This document shows, in pieces, positions 34,558-43,404 of a stretch of DNA of 64,000 bases. Source of the stretch: Nocardia stercoris (GTDB taxonomy: Bacteria; Actinomycetota; Actinomycetes; Mycobacteriales; Mycobacteriaceae); the NCBI RefSeq assembly GCF_003696265.1, contig NZ_RFFH01000003.1, positions 372,001 through 436,000 of the forward strand. The letters run 5' to 3'. How positions within the stretch are numbered: position 1 is the first letter of the stretch; each line of letters begins with the position of its first letter. Made by a program: the position numbers and the translations under genes. The notes beneath the pieces are model-generated. The model made no database searches. It was not told the origin of the DNA and saw nothing but the letters and a program-made list of their open reading frames with translations.

Positions 34558-36206
34558 GCGCGGCTGAGAAGGCCGCGTTGCCGGCGAAGGTGCATCCGCT
34601 GGTGCGCGCGTTCCTCGACGACCCCGGGGCGGTGCGAGATGTGGTGCGGCGCTTCGGGTCTCCCGCGCATCTGGTGTTTCCGCAGGTGTTCGCGGAGAAT
34701 CTGGAGCGGCTGCGCAGCGTGCTGCGGGCGCGGCTGCCCGATCATCGGATCTGTTACGCGCACAAGGTGAACCGGTCGCGGGCGCTGCTGGTGACCGCGG
34801 CGGCGGCCGGGGTCGGGGTGGATGTCGCGTCCGCGGGTGAGCTGGCGGCGGCGCGCCGCGCCGGGTTCGGTCCGGAGCGGATCGAGGTCACCGGGCCCAA
34901 GGGGGAACGGTTGCTGCGGGAGCTGGTGGGGGCCGGTGTGACGGTGAACGTCGACAATGTGTGGGAGCTGGGCCGGTTGGCGGAGCTGGCGGCGCCCGGT
35001 GCGCCGGTTCCGGTGCTGGTGCGGGTCGGCGGGTTCGCGGGGTCGGCGGTCAGCCGCTTCGGGGTGGCACCGGCCGACATCGACACGGCGTTGCGCCTGC
35101 TGGATGCGAATCGGTCGCGGATCGTGCTGCGTGGCTTCGCGTTCCATCTGGATTCGGGTGAGGTGCCCGAGCGGGTGCGGGCGGTGCAGGAATGCTTGGC
35201 GCTGTGCGAACGGGCCTGCGATCTCGGGTTGGCTCCGACGGTACTGGATGTGGGTGGCGGGCTGCGGCAGGTGTTCACCGCCGACGCCGAGGCCTACGAC
35301 GGTTATGTGGCGGCCTTGCGGGAGTCGCTGCGGGGGCGCGGTCCGCGGATGACGTGGGGCGGCAACACTTTCGGTTATCAGGTCGACGACACGGGGGTGC
35401 ACGGGACGCCGGTGTTCCACAAGTACGGCAATACCGTGACGGCCGACCGCATGCTCGACGAGCTGCTGACCGCGCCGCTGCCGGCGCACGACCGGCGCAG
35501 CGTCGCCCAGGTGATCGGCGACAACCTGCTGCAGCTGTGGCTGGAGCCGGGCAAGTCGCTGGCCGATCATGCCGGGATCACGGTCGCCGCGGTCGAATTC
35601 GTGAAGAACGCGGCGGACGGGAGCACGCTGGTGAACCTGGATCTGTCCCGCGACTGTGTCACCCCGGCCGATCAGGAGGTGATGGTCGATCCGTTGCTGC
35701 TGCCCGGCGCCGGGCGCGGCGCGCATCCCGGGACGCCGGTGGGGGTGTTCCTGGCCGGGCAGTTGTGCCTGGAGCGGGATCTGATCACCAATCACCTGGT
35801 CCGGCTGCCGTGGCTGCCCGAACCCGGCGACCTGGTGGTGTTCCCGAATACCGCCGCCTACCACAGTGATCTGTCGGCGGCGTCGGCCGCGCTGCATCCG
35901 CCGGTCCCCAAGCTGGCCGTCACCCACGGGCCCGGCGGGTTCACGGTCTGCCCCGACAGCGATTACCGGGCGGCGGGCGCAACGACGGCGACAGTCGGCT
36001 CCAGCGGGTTCGCGGACCGCCTCCACAGCGACCCTACGGTGCCGCCCGTGACAACTGCGGCTGCCGCTTCCGGCGGGACAAACGTGCCCGAACCCGGTGC
36101 GGCACTATCGGTTCCGGGCACGACGGTCCGCGGTTCCGGCGAGGTGTCCCCGCCTGCCACGGTGCCGCCGGTTCCGGACGCGGCACCCACCTCGGGGGGT
36201 CGCTGA
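34554..36206 (+). CDS. Y4yA-family PLP-dependent decarboxylase-like enzyme (fold III)
   Basis: Enzyme of 550 residues related to diaminopimelate/ornithine-type fold-III decarboxylases and the Y4yA family. PLP Lys71 in CYAHKVNRS; VDVASAGEL; the HLDSG strand; Gly-rich phosphate loop DVGGGLR; and a second-subunit Cys in GQLCLERDL, where the family has CESxD. The substrate loop differs from LysA, so another substrate is likely. The last ~90 residues are a Pro/Thr/Gly tail. ATG overlaps the previous stop (ATGA). SbnH, a relative, decarboxylates a siderophore intermediate, and y4yA neighbours a cysteine-synthase gene in Rhizobium NGR234 as here (from memory). Confidence 0.85.
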   Translation: MSAAEKAALPAKVHPLVRAFLDDPGAVRDVVRRFGSPAHLVFPQVFAENLERLRSVLRARLPDHRICYAHKVNRSRALLVTAAAAGVGVDVASAGELAAARRAGFGPERIEVTGPKGERLLRELVGAGVTVNVDNVWELGRLAELAAPGAPVPVLVRVGGFAGSAVSRFGVAPADIDTALRLLDANRSRIVLRGFAFHLDSGEVPERVRAVQECLALCERACDLGLAPTVLDVGGGLRQVFTADAEAYDGYVAALRESLRGRGPRMTWGGNTFGYQVDDTGVHGTPVFHKYGNTVTADRMLDELLTAPLPAHDRRSVAQVIGDNLLQLWLEPGKSLADHAGITVAAVEFVKNAADGSTLVNLDLSRDCVTPADQEVMVDPLLLPGAGRGAHPGTPVGVFLAGQLCLERDLITNHLVRLPWLPEPGDLVVFPNTAAYHSDLSAASAALHPPVPKLAVTHGPGGFTVCPDSDYRAAGATTATVGSSGFADRLHSDPTVPPVTTAAAASGGTNVPEPGAALSVPGTTVRGSGEVSPPATVPPVPDAAPTSGGR

Positions 36207-37534
36207 TGCTGTATCAGCATGTGACCGAGCTGATCGGGAACACCCCGCTGTTGCGGCTGGATCCCGCCGCCCACGGGATGCCGCACGTCGAGCTGTACGC
36301 GAAGCTGGAGTCGCACAACCCGTTCGGGTCGGTGAAGGACCGGGTGGCGTGGGCGATGATCCGCGACGAGCTCGGTGAGCTCACCGCCCACGACCGCACG
36401 CTGATCGAGGCTTCGAGCGGGAACACCGCGAAGGCGTTGCGGATTCTCGGTGCGCTGCACGGGATTCCATTGCGGGCGGTGACGAACCGGATCAAGGTCG
36501 CCGAGGTGCGGGACATGCTCGAGTTCCTGGGCACCGAGATCGAGGAGCTGCCGGGACTGAGCGAATGCCCCGATCCCACCACCCCGCAGGACGTGTACTC
36601 GGTCATCGAGGCCACCATGGCCCGCAATCCCGGTGCGTTCCATCATCTCTCGCAGTACACCAACGACAAGAACGTCGAAGCCCACTGCCACGGCACGGGA
36701 CGCGAGATCCACGAGGATCTGGCAGCGGCCGGGATCGGGCGGGTGGATTGGCTGCTGGGCGGGCTGGGCACCACCGGCTCCACGCGCGGCACCGCCACCT
36801 ACCTGCGCAAACATCATCCGAATCTGCGGACGGTGGCGGTGGTGTCGGAGCGCGGCGATTTCATCCCGGGGATCCGGTCGGAGACCGAGATGTGGGAGGT
36901 CGGGTTGTTCCAGCCCGAACTCTACGACCGCATCCTGGCGATCCCCGCGGCGACCGCGGTCGCGGCGACCGCGGACCTGGCGACCGCGCACGGGGTGCTG
37001 TGCGGGCCGACCAGCGGCGCCGCGTACGCGGCCGCGCGCCAGATACTCGCGGGCGCGGGCACCGCGACCGAACCGGTGGTGGCGGTGTTGATCGTGTGCG
37101 ACCGGCTGGAACCGTATCTGTCGTATCTGCGGCGGCGGCGCCCCGACCTGTTCGGCCGCGCCGCGACCGGGCCGCGGCCGCCGACCGCGGCGGAACTGGA
37201 TGCGGCCCCGGCCTTGTCGCCGGCGGCGCTGGCCGAACTGGACGCGAGCGGGCGGCCCACGATCGTCGACACGCGCGGCGCGATGGCCTACCGGATCGGG
37301 CATGTGCCGGGGGCGATCAATATCCGCGACGACCAGCTCGACGATATGCTCGCGCACGGTATGCCGTTCCCGCGATCGCGGCCGCTGGTGTTCGTATGCC
37401 CGGTGGGCGAGCAGTCGGCCCGGTTCGTGGTGGCGGCCCGGCGCGCGGGCTACGACGCGTCGAGTCTGGCGGGCGGGATGATCGCGTGGCGCGACGGCGG
37501 GTATCCGCTGGAGACGGCTCCCCGGCCCGCGTGA
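36206..37534 (+). CDS. Cysteine-synthase-like PLP enzyme fused to rhodanese
   Basis: Bifunctional protein of 442 residues. Residues 1-315: fold-II PLP synthase with Lys44 in NPFGSVKDRVAW, phosphate/substrate loop ASSGNTAKAL and GLGTTGSTRG, close to SbnA/CysK. Residues ~340-442: rhodanese domain (IVDTRGAMAYRIGHVPGAIN) with active-site Cys398 in VFVCPVGEQS. The synthase could make cysteine or a diaminopropionate-type product; the rhodanese can hold a persulfide, matching the desulfurase in gene one. Its ATG overlaps the previous stop by one base (TGATG). Last gene of the operon, six bases before a convergent gene. Confidence 0.9.
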   Translation: MLYQHVTELIGNTPLLRLDPAAHGMPHVELYAKLESHNPFGSVKDRVAWAMIRDELGELTAHDRTLIEASSGNTAKALRILGALHGIPLRAVTNRIKVAEVRDMLEFLGTEIEELPGLSECPDPTTPQDVYSVIEATMARNPGAFHHLSQYTNDKNVEAHCHGTGREIHEDLAAAGIGRVDWLLGGLGTTGSTRGTATYLRKHHPNLRTVAVVSERGDFIPGIRSETEMWEVGLFQPELYDRILAIPAATAVAATADLATAHGVLCGPTSGAAYAAARQILAGAGTATEPVVAVLIVCDRLEPYLSYLRRRRPDLFGRAATGPRPPTAAELDAAPALSPAALAELDASGRPTIVDTRGAMAYRIGHVPGAINIRDDQLDDMLAHGMPFPRSRPLVFVCPVGEQSARFVVAARRAGYDASSLAGGMIAWRDGGYPLETAPRPA

Positions 37535-37540
37535 GCGGGG

Positions 37541-39031
37541 TCAGTGGCGGCGGATCGCCTGGGTCATGGCGTCGGCCAGCGGTGTGGACGGCGCGGGGGT
37601 GGCCGGTGCGGCTTGGCTTCGGGCGTCGTGCGATATCCGCAGCAGCAGGGCGATGACGATGTAGTTGGCCAGCAGGGACGAACCACCGTAGGACATGAAC
37701 GGGGTGGTGAGGCCGGTCAGCGGGATCAGTTTGGTGACGCCGCCGACCACGACGAACAGCTGCCAGCCGATCGAGAACGCCAGCCCGCCGCCGAGCAGTT
37801 TGCCGAACGCGTCGCGGGTGGCCAGGGCGGCGGTGAATCCGCGCATGGTGATGACGGTGAAGATCAGGATGACCGCGGTGAGCCCGATCAGGCCCAGTTC
37901 CTCGCCGATGGTGGCGACGATGAAGTCGGTCTTGGCGAACGGCACCTTCTGCGGGCGGCCCTCGCCGAGCCCGGCGCCCCACAGGCCGCCGGTGCCGAGC
38001 CCGAACAGGCCCTGCGCGATCTGGTAGCCCTTGTTGCTGTAGTCGGCGAACGGGTCCGCCCACACCGACACCCGCACCCGCACGTGCGGGAACAGCTGGT
38101 AGGCGACGACGGCGCCGACGCTGAACATGGCCAGCCCGATCAGCAGCCACGACGCCCGCCGGGTCGCGATGTACACCATGGCCAGGGTCGCGCCGAACAC
38201 CAACAGCGAGAAGCCGAGGTTCTTCTCGTAGACCAGCACCAGCACCGACACCAGGGTGACCAGCAGCAGCGGGGCCAGGTCACGCAGCCGGGGCACGGTC
38301 ATGCCGAAGACGCGTTTGCCGGCGACGGTGAACAGGTCGCGGTTGGCGACCAGGAAACCGGCGGTGAAGATCATCAGCAGGACCTTGGCGAACTCGCCGG
38401 GCTGGATCGAGAAGCCGTGCAGCAGAATCCAGCTCTTGCCGCCGTTGACCTCACTGAACCGCGACGGCAGCACCGCCGGCACGAGCAGCGCCACCACACC
38501 GGCCAGGCCGCAGGTGTAGGCGTAACGGGCGGGCTGGCTGTGGTTGCGCACCACAGCGAGGACCAGGCCGAAGAACGCGATCCCCACCGCCGTCCAGATC
38601 AGCTGGTGGGCGCTGTCGGGTTCGGGAACCGGCTGGCCGACCGACAGGGCGTCGGCGGCCTCGGCGCGGTCGAGCCGGTCGATCAGGACCAGGCCGAGTC
38701 CGTTGAGCAGAATCACGCACGGCAGGATCACCGGGTCGGCCATGGGGGCCAGCACCCGCACCGACACGTGCGCCAGCAGGCTCAGTGCCGCGAAGATACC
38801 CAGCGCCATCGGCAGCGAGACCCCCGCGGCACCGGCGGCGGGTTCACCGCCCGCGCCAGCGGCCATTCCCAGCCCGGCCACCGCCACCAGGGCGATCGCC
38901 GCCAGACACAACACCAGTTCGGCACGCCGCGGATTGGGCCGCCCGATGGGACCGGACACCGCAGCAAACGGACCGGACGAACCGTCCCTGAACGCGCTCA
39001 CATCCACCAGTATGCGGTCCCGCACCGACAT
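37541..39031 (-). CDS. FtsW/RodA/SpoVE (SEDS) peptidoglycan polymerase
   Basis: Membrane glycosyltransferase of 496 residues with about 12 helices, which polymerises lipid II. Typical motifs: NGGKSWILLHGFSIQPGEFA, the large outer loop with the catalytic-type Asp in SVWADPFADYSNKGYQIAQG then GLFGLGTGG, DFIVATIGEELGLIG, and PFMSYGGSSLLANY near the end. ATG 39031 chosen (MSVRDRIL). The usual partner PBP and PknA/PknB genes are absent, so it is probably an extra paralogue, not the main rodA. Confidence 0.9.
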   Translation of the reverse strand: MSVRDRILVDVSAFRDGSSGPFAAVSGPIGRPNPRRAELVLCLAAIALVAVAGLGMAAGAGGEPAAGAAGVSLPMALGIFAALSLLAHVSVRVLAPMADPVILPCVILLNGLGLVLIDRLDRAEAADALSVGQPVPEPDSAHQLIWTAVGIAFFGLVLAVVRNHSQPARYAYTCGLAGVVALLVPAVLPSRFSEVNGGKSWILLHGFSIQPGEFAKVLLMIFTAGFLVANRDLFTVAGKRVFGMTVPRLRDLAPLLLVTLVSVLVLVYEKNLGFSLLVFGATLAMVYIATRRASWLLIGLAMFSVGAVVAYQLFPHVRVRVSVWADPFADYSNKGYQIAQGLFGLGTGGLWGAGLGEGRPQKVPFAKTDFIVATIGEELGLIGLTAVILIFTVITMRGFTAALATRDAFGKLLGGGLAFSIGWQLFVVVGGVTKLIPLTGLTTPFMSYGGSSLLANYIVIALLLRISHDARSQAAPATPAPSTPLADAMTQAIRRH

Positions 39032-39120
39032 CCGGTCGGGCCACCGGGTGATCGGAGCGCATCCGCAATTTCGGGAACGCCGGATTCGGGAACGCGGTCG
39101 AGGTAGGGCAGGATGATCCG

Positions 39121-40989
39121 GTGGAATTCGCGATCGGATTGGTTGTGCTGGTCGCGGTGACGGTGTCACTGGCGGCCCTCGCCCGGCGTGTCGGCGTCGC
39201 CGAGCCGCTGCTGTTGACGGTCGCCGGGCTCGGTGTGTCGTATCTGCCGCTCGTTCCCCAGGTCGACATCGAGCCCGAGATCGTGATGCTCGGTGTCCTG
39301 CCGCCACTGGTGTACACCGCGTCGCTGTCGGCGTCGCTGGTGGAGTTCAAACGCAAACGGACCTCGATCACGATGCTGTCGGTGGGGCTGGTGCTGTTCA
39401 CCGCCTTCGCCGTCGCCGTGGTGGTGTGGAAGCTGCTCGACATACCGTTCGCGACCGCGGTCGCCATCGGGGCGGTCGTCTCGCCACCGGACGCGGTCGC
39501 GGCGTCAGCGATCGGGCGCCGGGTGGGGATGCCGCGGCCGATCGTCACCCTGCTCGAGGGCGAGGCACTGTTCAACGACGCGACCGCCCTGGTCGCGTTG
39601 CGGACCGCGCTCGCGGCGACCGCGGCCGCGTTCAGCGTCTGGCAGGCCGGCGGCAGTTTCCTGCTCGCCACCATCGGCGGCGCGGTGATCGGCGCGGTCG
39701 CGGCCACCGTGCTGGGGATGCTGCGCCGCCGCATCGAGGACTCGGTGCTCGACACGTGCCTGTCGCTGCTGGCGCCGTTCATCGCGTATCTGCCGGCCGA
39801 GGCCGCGCACGCGTCCGGGGTGATCGCGGTGGTGGTGTGCGGGCTGATCCTGTCGCGGGGCGCACCACAGTGGCAGAGCGCGGCGTCGCGGATCGCCGAG
39901 CGCACCAACTGGCGCACGATCCAGTTCATTCTGGAGAACGCGGTGTTCCTGGTGATGGGCTTGCAGGTCCGGCATCTGGTCACCGACGCGTGGGGCGGCG
40001 GGCTGCCGCATTCGCGGTTGCTGCTGGTGTGCGCGGCGGTGCTGCTGGTGGTGATCGTGTCGCGGCCGATCTGGGTGTTCCCGGCCACGTATTTCGCGTG
40101 GCTGGTGGATTATCGGCGTCAGGGGATGCCGCGGTCGCCGTGGCAGTATCCGGCGGTGGTGTCGTGGGCGGGGATGCGGGGTGTGGTGACGTTGGCCGGT
40201 GCGCTGTCGCTGCCCGCCGACACACCACAGCTGGCGACCCTGAAACTGCTGGCGCTGGTGGTGGTCGGCGGAACGCTGCTGCTGCAAGGTGTTTCGCTGC
40301 CGTGGCTGATCCGGCTGCTGGGTCTGCGCGGACCCAGCCGGGCGGAGGACGCGCTGCAGGAGGCGGGGCTGCTGCAGCGGGCCACCACCGCGGGCCTGGC
40401 CGTCCTCGATGCCGAGATCACACCCGACACGCCACCGGAAGTGATTGCGGCGCTGCGTAATCGGTCCGCGCAGCGGGCGCAGAGCGCGTGGGAGCAGTTG
40501 GGGCGCGACGAATCGCTGCGGGTGACACCCAGCGGCGAGTACCGGCGGCTGCGCCTGCTGATGTTGCGTGCCGAACGCGAAACGGTGCTGCAAGCCCGGG
40601 ACACGGGCCGCCTCGACCACGAGGTGCTCGAGGCCGTCATGTCGACCCTGGATCTGGAGGAGTCGACCGTCGACCGGGTGATCGAACCCGACGACCGCGC
40701 ACCCGCCGTGCTGGCCGTCCCGGTCCCCGCCGACGCCTGCGATCACCTGCGGTACGCGCCCTGCACGATGGTTCCCGACCATCCCGACGTGTGCGTGGAG
40801 TGCATCGAGGAGGGATTGGTGTGGGTGCATCTGCGGATGTGCCTGTCCTGCGGGCACATCGCGTGCTGCGAGTCCTCCCCCGGTAACCACGCCGCCAAGC
40901 ATTTCGGGGTCACCGACCATCCGGTGATCCGCAGCGTCGAGCCGGGTGAGAGCTGGCGCTGGTGCTACCTCGACGAAATCCTGGGCTGA
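39121..40989 (+). CDS. CPA1 Na+/H+ antiporter fused to a UBP-type zinc finger
   Basis: Protein of 622 residues. Residues 1-410: CPA1 exchanger with ~12 helices and the ion site in GAVVSPPDAVAASAIGRRVG and EGEALFNDATALVAL. Residues ~410-540: soluble helical region. Residues ~545-622: a complete UBP-type zinc finger (CDHLRYAPCTMVP, CVECIEEGLVWVHL, RMCLSCGHIACC, GNHAAKHFGVTDHPV) as found in eukaryotic deubiquitinases and in some actinobacterial proteins. Its ligand here is unknown; it may bind a protein C-terminus and gate transport. Starts GTG 39121, divergent from the SEDS gene; its end overlaps the next gene by 25 bp in convergent orientation. Confidence 0.9.
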   Translation: MEFAIGLVVLVAVTVSLAALARRVGVAEPLLLTVAGLGVSYLPLVPQVDIEPEIVMLGVLPPLVYTASLSASLVEFKRKRTSITMLSVGLVLFTAFAVAVVVWKLLDIPFATAVAIGAVVSPPDAVAASAIGRRVGMPRPIVTLLEGEALFNDATALVALRTALAATAAAFSVWQAGGSFLLATIGGAVIGAVAATVLGMLRRRIEDSVLDTCLSLLAPFIAYLPAEAAHASGVIAVVVCGLILSRGAPQWQSAASRIAERTNWRTIQFILENAVFLVMGLQVRHLVTDAWGGGLPHSRLLLVCAAVLLVVIVSRPIWVFPATYFAWLVDYRRQGMPRSPWQYPAVVSWAGMRGVVTLAGALSLPADTPQLATLKLLALVVVGGTLLLQGVSLPWLIRLLGLRGPSRAEDALQEAGLLQRATTAGLAVLDAEITPDTPPEVIAALRNRSAQRAQSAWEQLGRDESLRVTPSGEYRRLRLLMLRAERETVLQARDTGRLDHEVLEAVMSTLDLEESTVDRVIEPDDRAPAVLAVPVPADACDHLRYAPCTMVPDHPDVCVECIEEGLVWVHLRMCLSCGHIACCESSPGNHAAKHFGVTDHPVIRSVEPGESWRWCYLDEILG

Positions 40990-41642
40990 CCGTTCTCGGC
41001 CACCGCGCCGTGGTAGAAGTAGCGGCCCAGACCCACAGTGAACACCAGCATCCCGTACAGCGCGTGCTCGACGGACGCGGTGAACAGTGACTGCGACTGC
41101 AGATACCGCACCGCGAACAGCCAGCCGCCGACACCACTGGCGGCGACGGAGAACCAGCTGCCGAAGATGATGTGCGCGTAGGCGAACGCGGCCGCGCTGG
41201 CTGCCACCATCAGGTATCCGTCACCGAAAACCGCCGCGTAGCGGTGGAACAGGAACGAACGGAACACCACTTCCTGCGGGTAGACGCTCAGCGCCGGATA
41301 CAGCACCATCACCGCCGCCCACAGCAGCGGGCTGCGGCGCGGCAGGTCGAACAGATCCTGGCGGCGGGTGGCGGCGACCGCGCCGGTCAGCGCCAGCGCG
41401 GTCGAACCGGCCAGGACCGTCATGGATCGCGCGTGCCCGGGCAGGGCCTCGCGACGCCACAGGGCGGCACGGTCGAAACCCGGGGAGCGGCGCAGATACA
41501 GCACCGCGCCCGCGGACAGCGCGATCAGGATCGGGATCGGTGGTTTCCCGCGCAGATACCGGTTGCAGAGGGCGGTCCCGCCGAAGAACAGTGCCGCGTA
41601 CTCGGCGGCCAGATACACCGGCTTCCACCGTCGGATCCTCAT
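40965..41642 (-). CDS. CPBP/Abi-type intramembrane protease-like protein
   Basis: Integral membrane protein of 225 residues, six to seven helices. The CPBP motifs are changed: PQEVVFRSFLFHRY (family EExxxR, here only one Glu next to Gln), then AYAHIIFGSWFSV and a weak third His in SVEHALYGM. The missing second Glu may impair protease activity, so an inactive or altered member is possible. ATG 41642 preferred; GTG 41648 also possible. Confidence 0.75.
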   Translation of the reverse strand: MRIRRWKPVYLAAEYAALFFGGTALCNRYLRGKPPIPILIALSAGAVLYLRRSPGFDRAALWRREALPGHARSMTVLAGSTALALTGAVAATRRQDLFDLPRRSPLLWAAVMVLYPALSVYPQEVVFRSFLFHRYAAVFGDGYLMVAASAAAFAYAHIIFGSWFSVAASGVGGWLFAVRYLQSQSLFTASVEHALYGMLVFTVGLGRYFYHGAVAENGQPRISSR

Positions 41643-41745
41643 GGGCACAGACTAATTCGCGCGCGCCTCGCGCGGCGGGCGACGAGTTGCCACCGGGGCG
41701 GGACACCATTGTCGACGGTCGCTGGCTGCGGCACCGAATCCACCG

Positions 41746-41850
41746 AGTGTCGGCGCGTGCGGGGTGTCGGCGCGTACGCGGCGGCGGCGTATACGGGTGG
41801 CGGCGACGCACGGGGTGGCGGCGCATACGCGATGTCGGCGACGTACCAGG
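41746..41850. repeat. Degenerate ~17-bp repeats
   Basis: About six imperfect units of the form GTGTCGGCGCGTACGC or GGTGGCGGCGAC-GCACG follow each other between the CPBP gene and the MutS-like operon. No gene or hairpin terminator is visible in the 265-bp gap. Confidence 0.6.
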
Positions 41851-41907
41851 TGGCGAGCCGTACAGCAGGATCCGGGCACTGCCGTACGCGCTTGGGGCCG
41901 TCGATGA

Positions 41908-43404
41908 TCACCCTCGGCCGTCGGGGAACACAGTGCGCAGGAGGTCGGTGGCGTGGGCGGTGGGTTCGGGGGCGCCGGGGGTGAGGCGGTGGGAGCGGTG
42001 GCCGTCGGTGGCGCGGGCGGCGCGCAGGAACAGGTCGCCGGGGTCGGCGAGAGTGTGGCGGGCGTGGGCGTAGGCGGTGAGGTGGGTGACGAGGACGATC
42101 TTGACGCCGGCGGTGGTGAGGGCGGCGAAGAGGTCGGTGGCGATGGTGGTGGCGTCCCGGTCGCCGGTGGCGGCGAACGATTCGTTGCACAGCAGCAGCG
42201 AATTCGGGTGCAGGGTGTCGACGAGGTGGCTCATGCGGGCGAGTTCTTCGGCGAGTTTGCCGTGGGTGAGGGCGCGGTCCTCGCCGGCGGCGAAGTGGGT
42301 GAACACGCCGGCGCGGACGTCGGCTTCGAAATGGTCGGCGGTCACGAACATTCCGGCTTGCATCATCAGCTGGGCATAGCCGACGCTGCGCAGGAAGGTG
42401 GATTTGCCGCCGTTGTTGGCGCCGGTGACGATGAGGAAGCTGCGGCCGTCGGCGTCGATGTCGTTGCCGGTCACGGTGTTCGCGGGGTCGGGGGTGGACA
42501 GGCACAGTCCCGGTTCGCGCAGGCCGGTGCAGTTCAGGCGTGGTGCGCCGGCGGGGTGGACGACGGGCAGGCAGACCGGGACTCCGGCGGCGGTGAGGCG
42601 GCGGTGCAGGGTGAGGCAGCCGATGTAGAAGGCCAGCTGGTCGCGCAGCCGGGTGAAGAAGTCCTGGATCCGGTCGGCGGCGTGGCTGACGGTCGCCGCG
42701 ACGGTGGTGAGGGCGCGGTCTTTGAGCTGTGTGAGCGGGTCGGTGCCGGGTTCGGCGGTTTCGGGGGCGGTGAACGATTGCGGGCGGGCCCGGTCGAAGC
42801 CGAGGCGGCGGCGCGCGGGTGGTGGTGGCGGGTCGTAGAGGGTGAGTCCGGTCAGGGTGCCGCCGGGGCCGAGGGTCGCCCCGAATCGCAGGCCGTGGTC
42901 GAATTCCAGTGCGGCCAGCTGGGTGTCGACGCGGTGCAGGTAGTCGTCGGTGAGGACGGCGGCGAGGCTGCCGGTGAGCTCGTTCAGCCCGGCCGAGTCG
43001 AACCGCGCCCGGTGCCGGTCGCAGGCTTCGCGCAGCGTGCGCAGGGTCGCGATCAGCTCGGTCATGGGTTGCAGCGCCAGACGCAGCATGCCGTTGGAGC
43101 GGCGACTGCGGCCCACAGTGTAGCGGCGGATACCTGTTGCGCGGCAGGCGATCTCGTAGAGCTCCCGGATCGCGTCGGGGTGGGCGAGACAGTCGGCGAG
43201 CACCTGCTGCCGGTATCGGATCACCGCCGCGTCGGTGAGCGAGAGCGGCAGGACCGCCCGCACGGCCTCCAGCACGACCGGATCCTGTTCGGCCATGGCC
43301 TGATACAGCGCGTCCAAGCCGAGGTCCGCGGCTGTCTCGGCGGCGGCCGCCACCGGTGCGGTGGCAGCCGGGCCGGCGGGTGCCAGCAGATCGAAGCGCA
43401 TCAT
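41908..43404 (-). CDS. MutS-like ATPase (lever/clamp + ATPase only), second of a pair
   Basis: Protein of 498 residues with only the core helical region and the MutS ATPase domain; the mismatch-reading domain I is missing, so it is not a canonical MutS. Walker A TGANNGGKSTFLRSVG (~328-342), Walker B LLLCNESFAATGDRD (Asn in place of the usual Asp), signature/H-loop VLVTHLTAYAH. Third of three coupled genes (ATG 43404 overlaps the small ORF's stop). Actinobacteria generally lack MutS/MutL and use NucS, so the function is something else, such as DNA structure recognition or defence. Forms presumably a dimer with the first MutS-like protein. Confidence 0.85.
   Translation of the reverse strand: MMRFDLLAPAGPAATAPVAAAAETAADLGLDALYQAMAEQDPVVLEAVRAVLPLSLTDAAVIRYRQQVLADCLAHPDAIRELYEIACRATGIRRYTVGRSRRSNGMLRLALQPMTELIATLRTLREACDRHRARFDSAGLNELTGSLAAVLTDDYLHRVDTQLAALEFDHGLRFGATLGPGGTLTGLTLYDPPPPPARRRLGFDRARPQSFTAPETAEPGTDPLTQLKDRALTTVAATVSHAADRIQDFFTRLRDQLAFYIGCLTLHRRLTAAGVPVCLPVVHPAGAPRLNCTGLREPGLCLSTPDPANTVTGNDIDADGRSFLIVTGANNGGKSTFLRSVGYAQLMMQAGMFVTADHFEADVRAGVFTHFAAGEDRALTHGKLAEELARMSHLVDTLHPNSLLLCNESFAATGDRDATTIATDLFAALTTAGVKIVLVTHLTAYAHARHTLADPGDLFLRAARATDGHRSHRLTPGAPEPTAHATDLLRTVFPDGRG

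Noticed and set aside
37541..39031. The main rodA of the pknAB-pbpA locus
   Set aside because: None of the usual neighbours (pstP, pbpA, pknA, pknB) is present.
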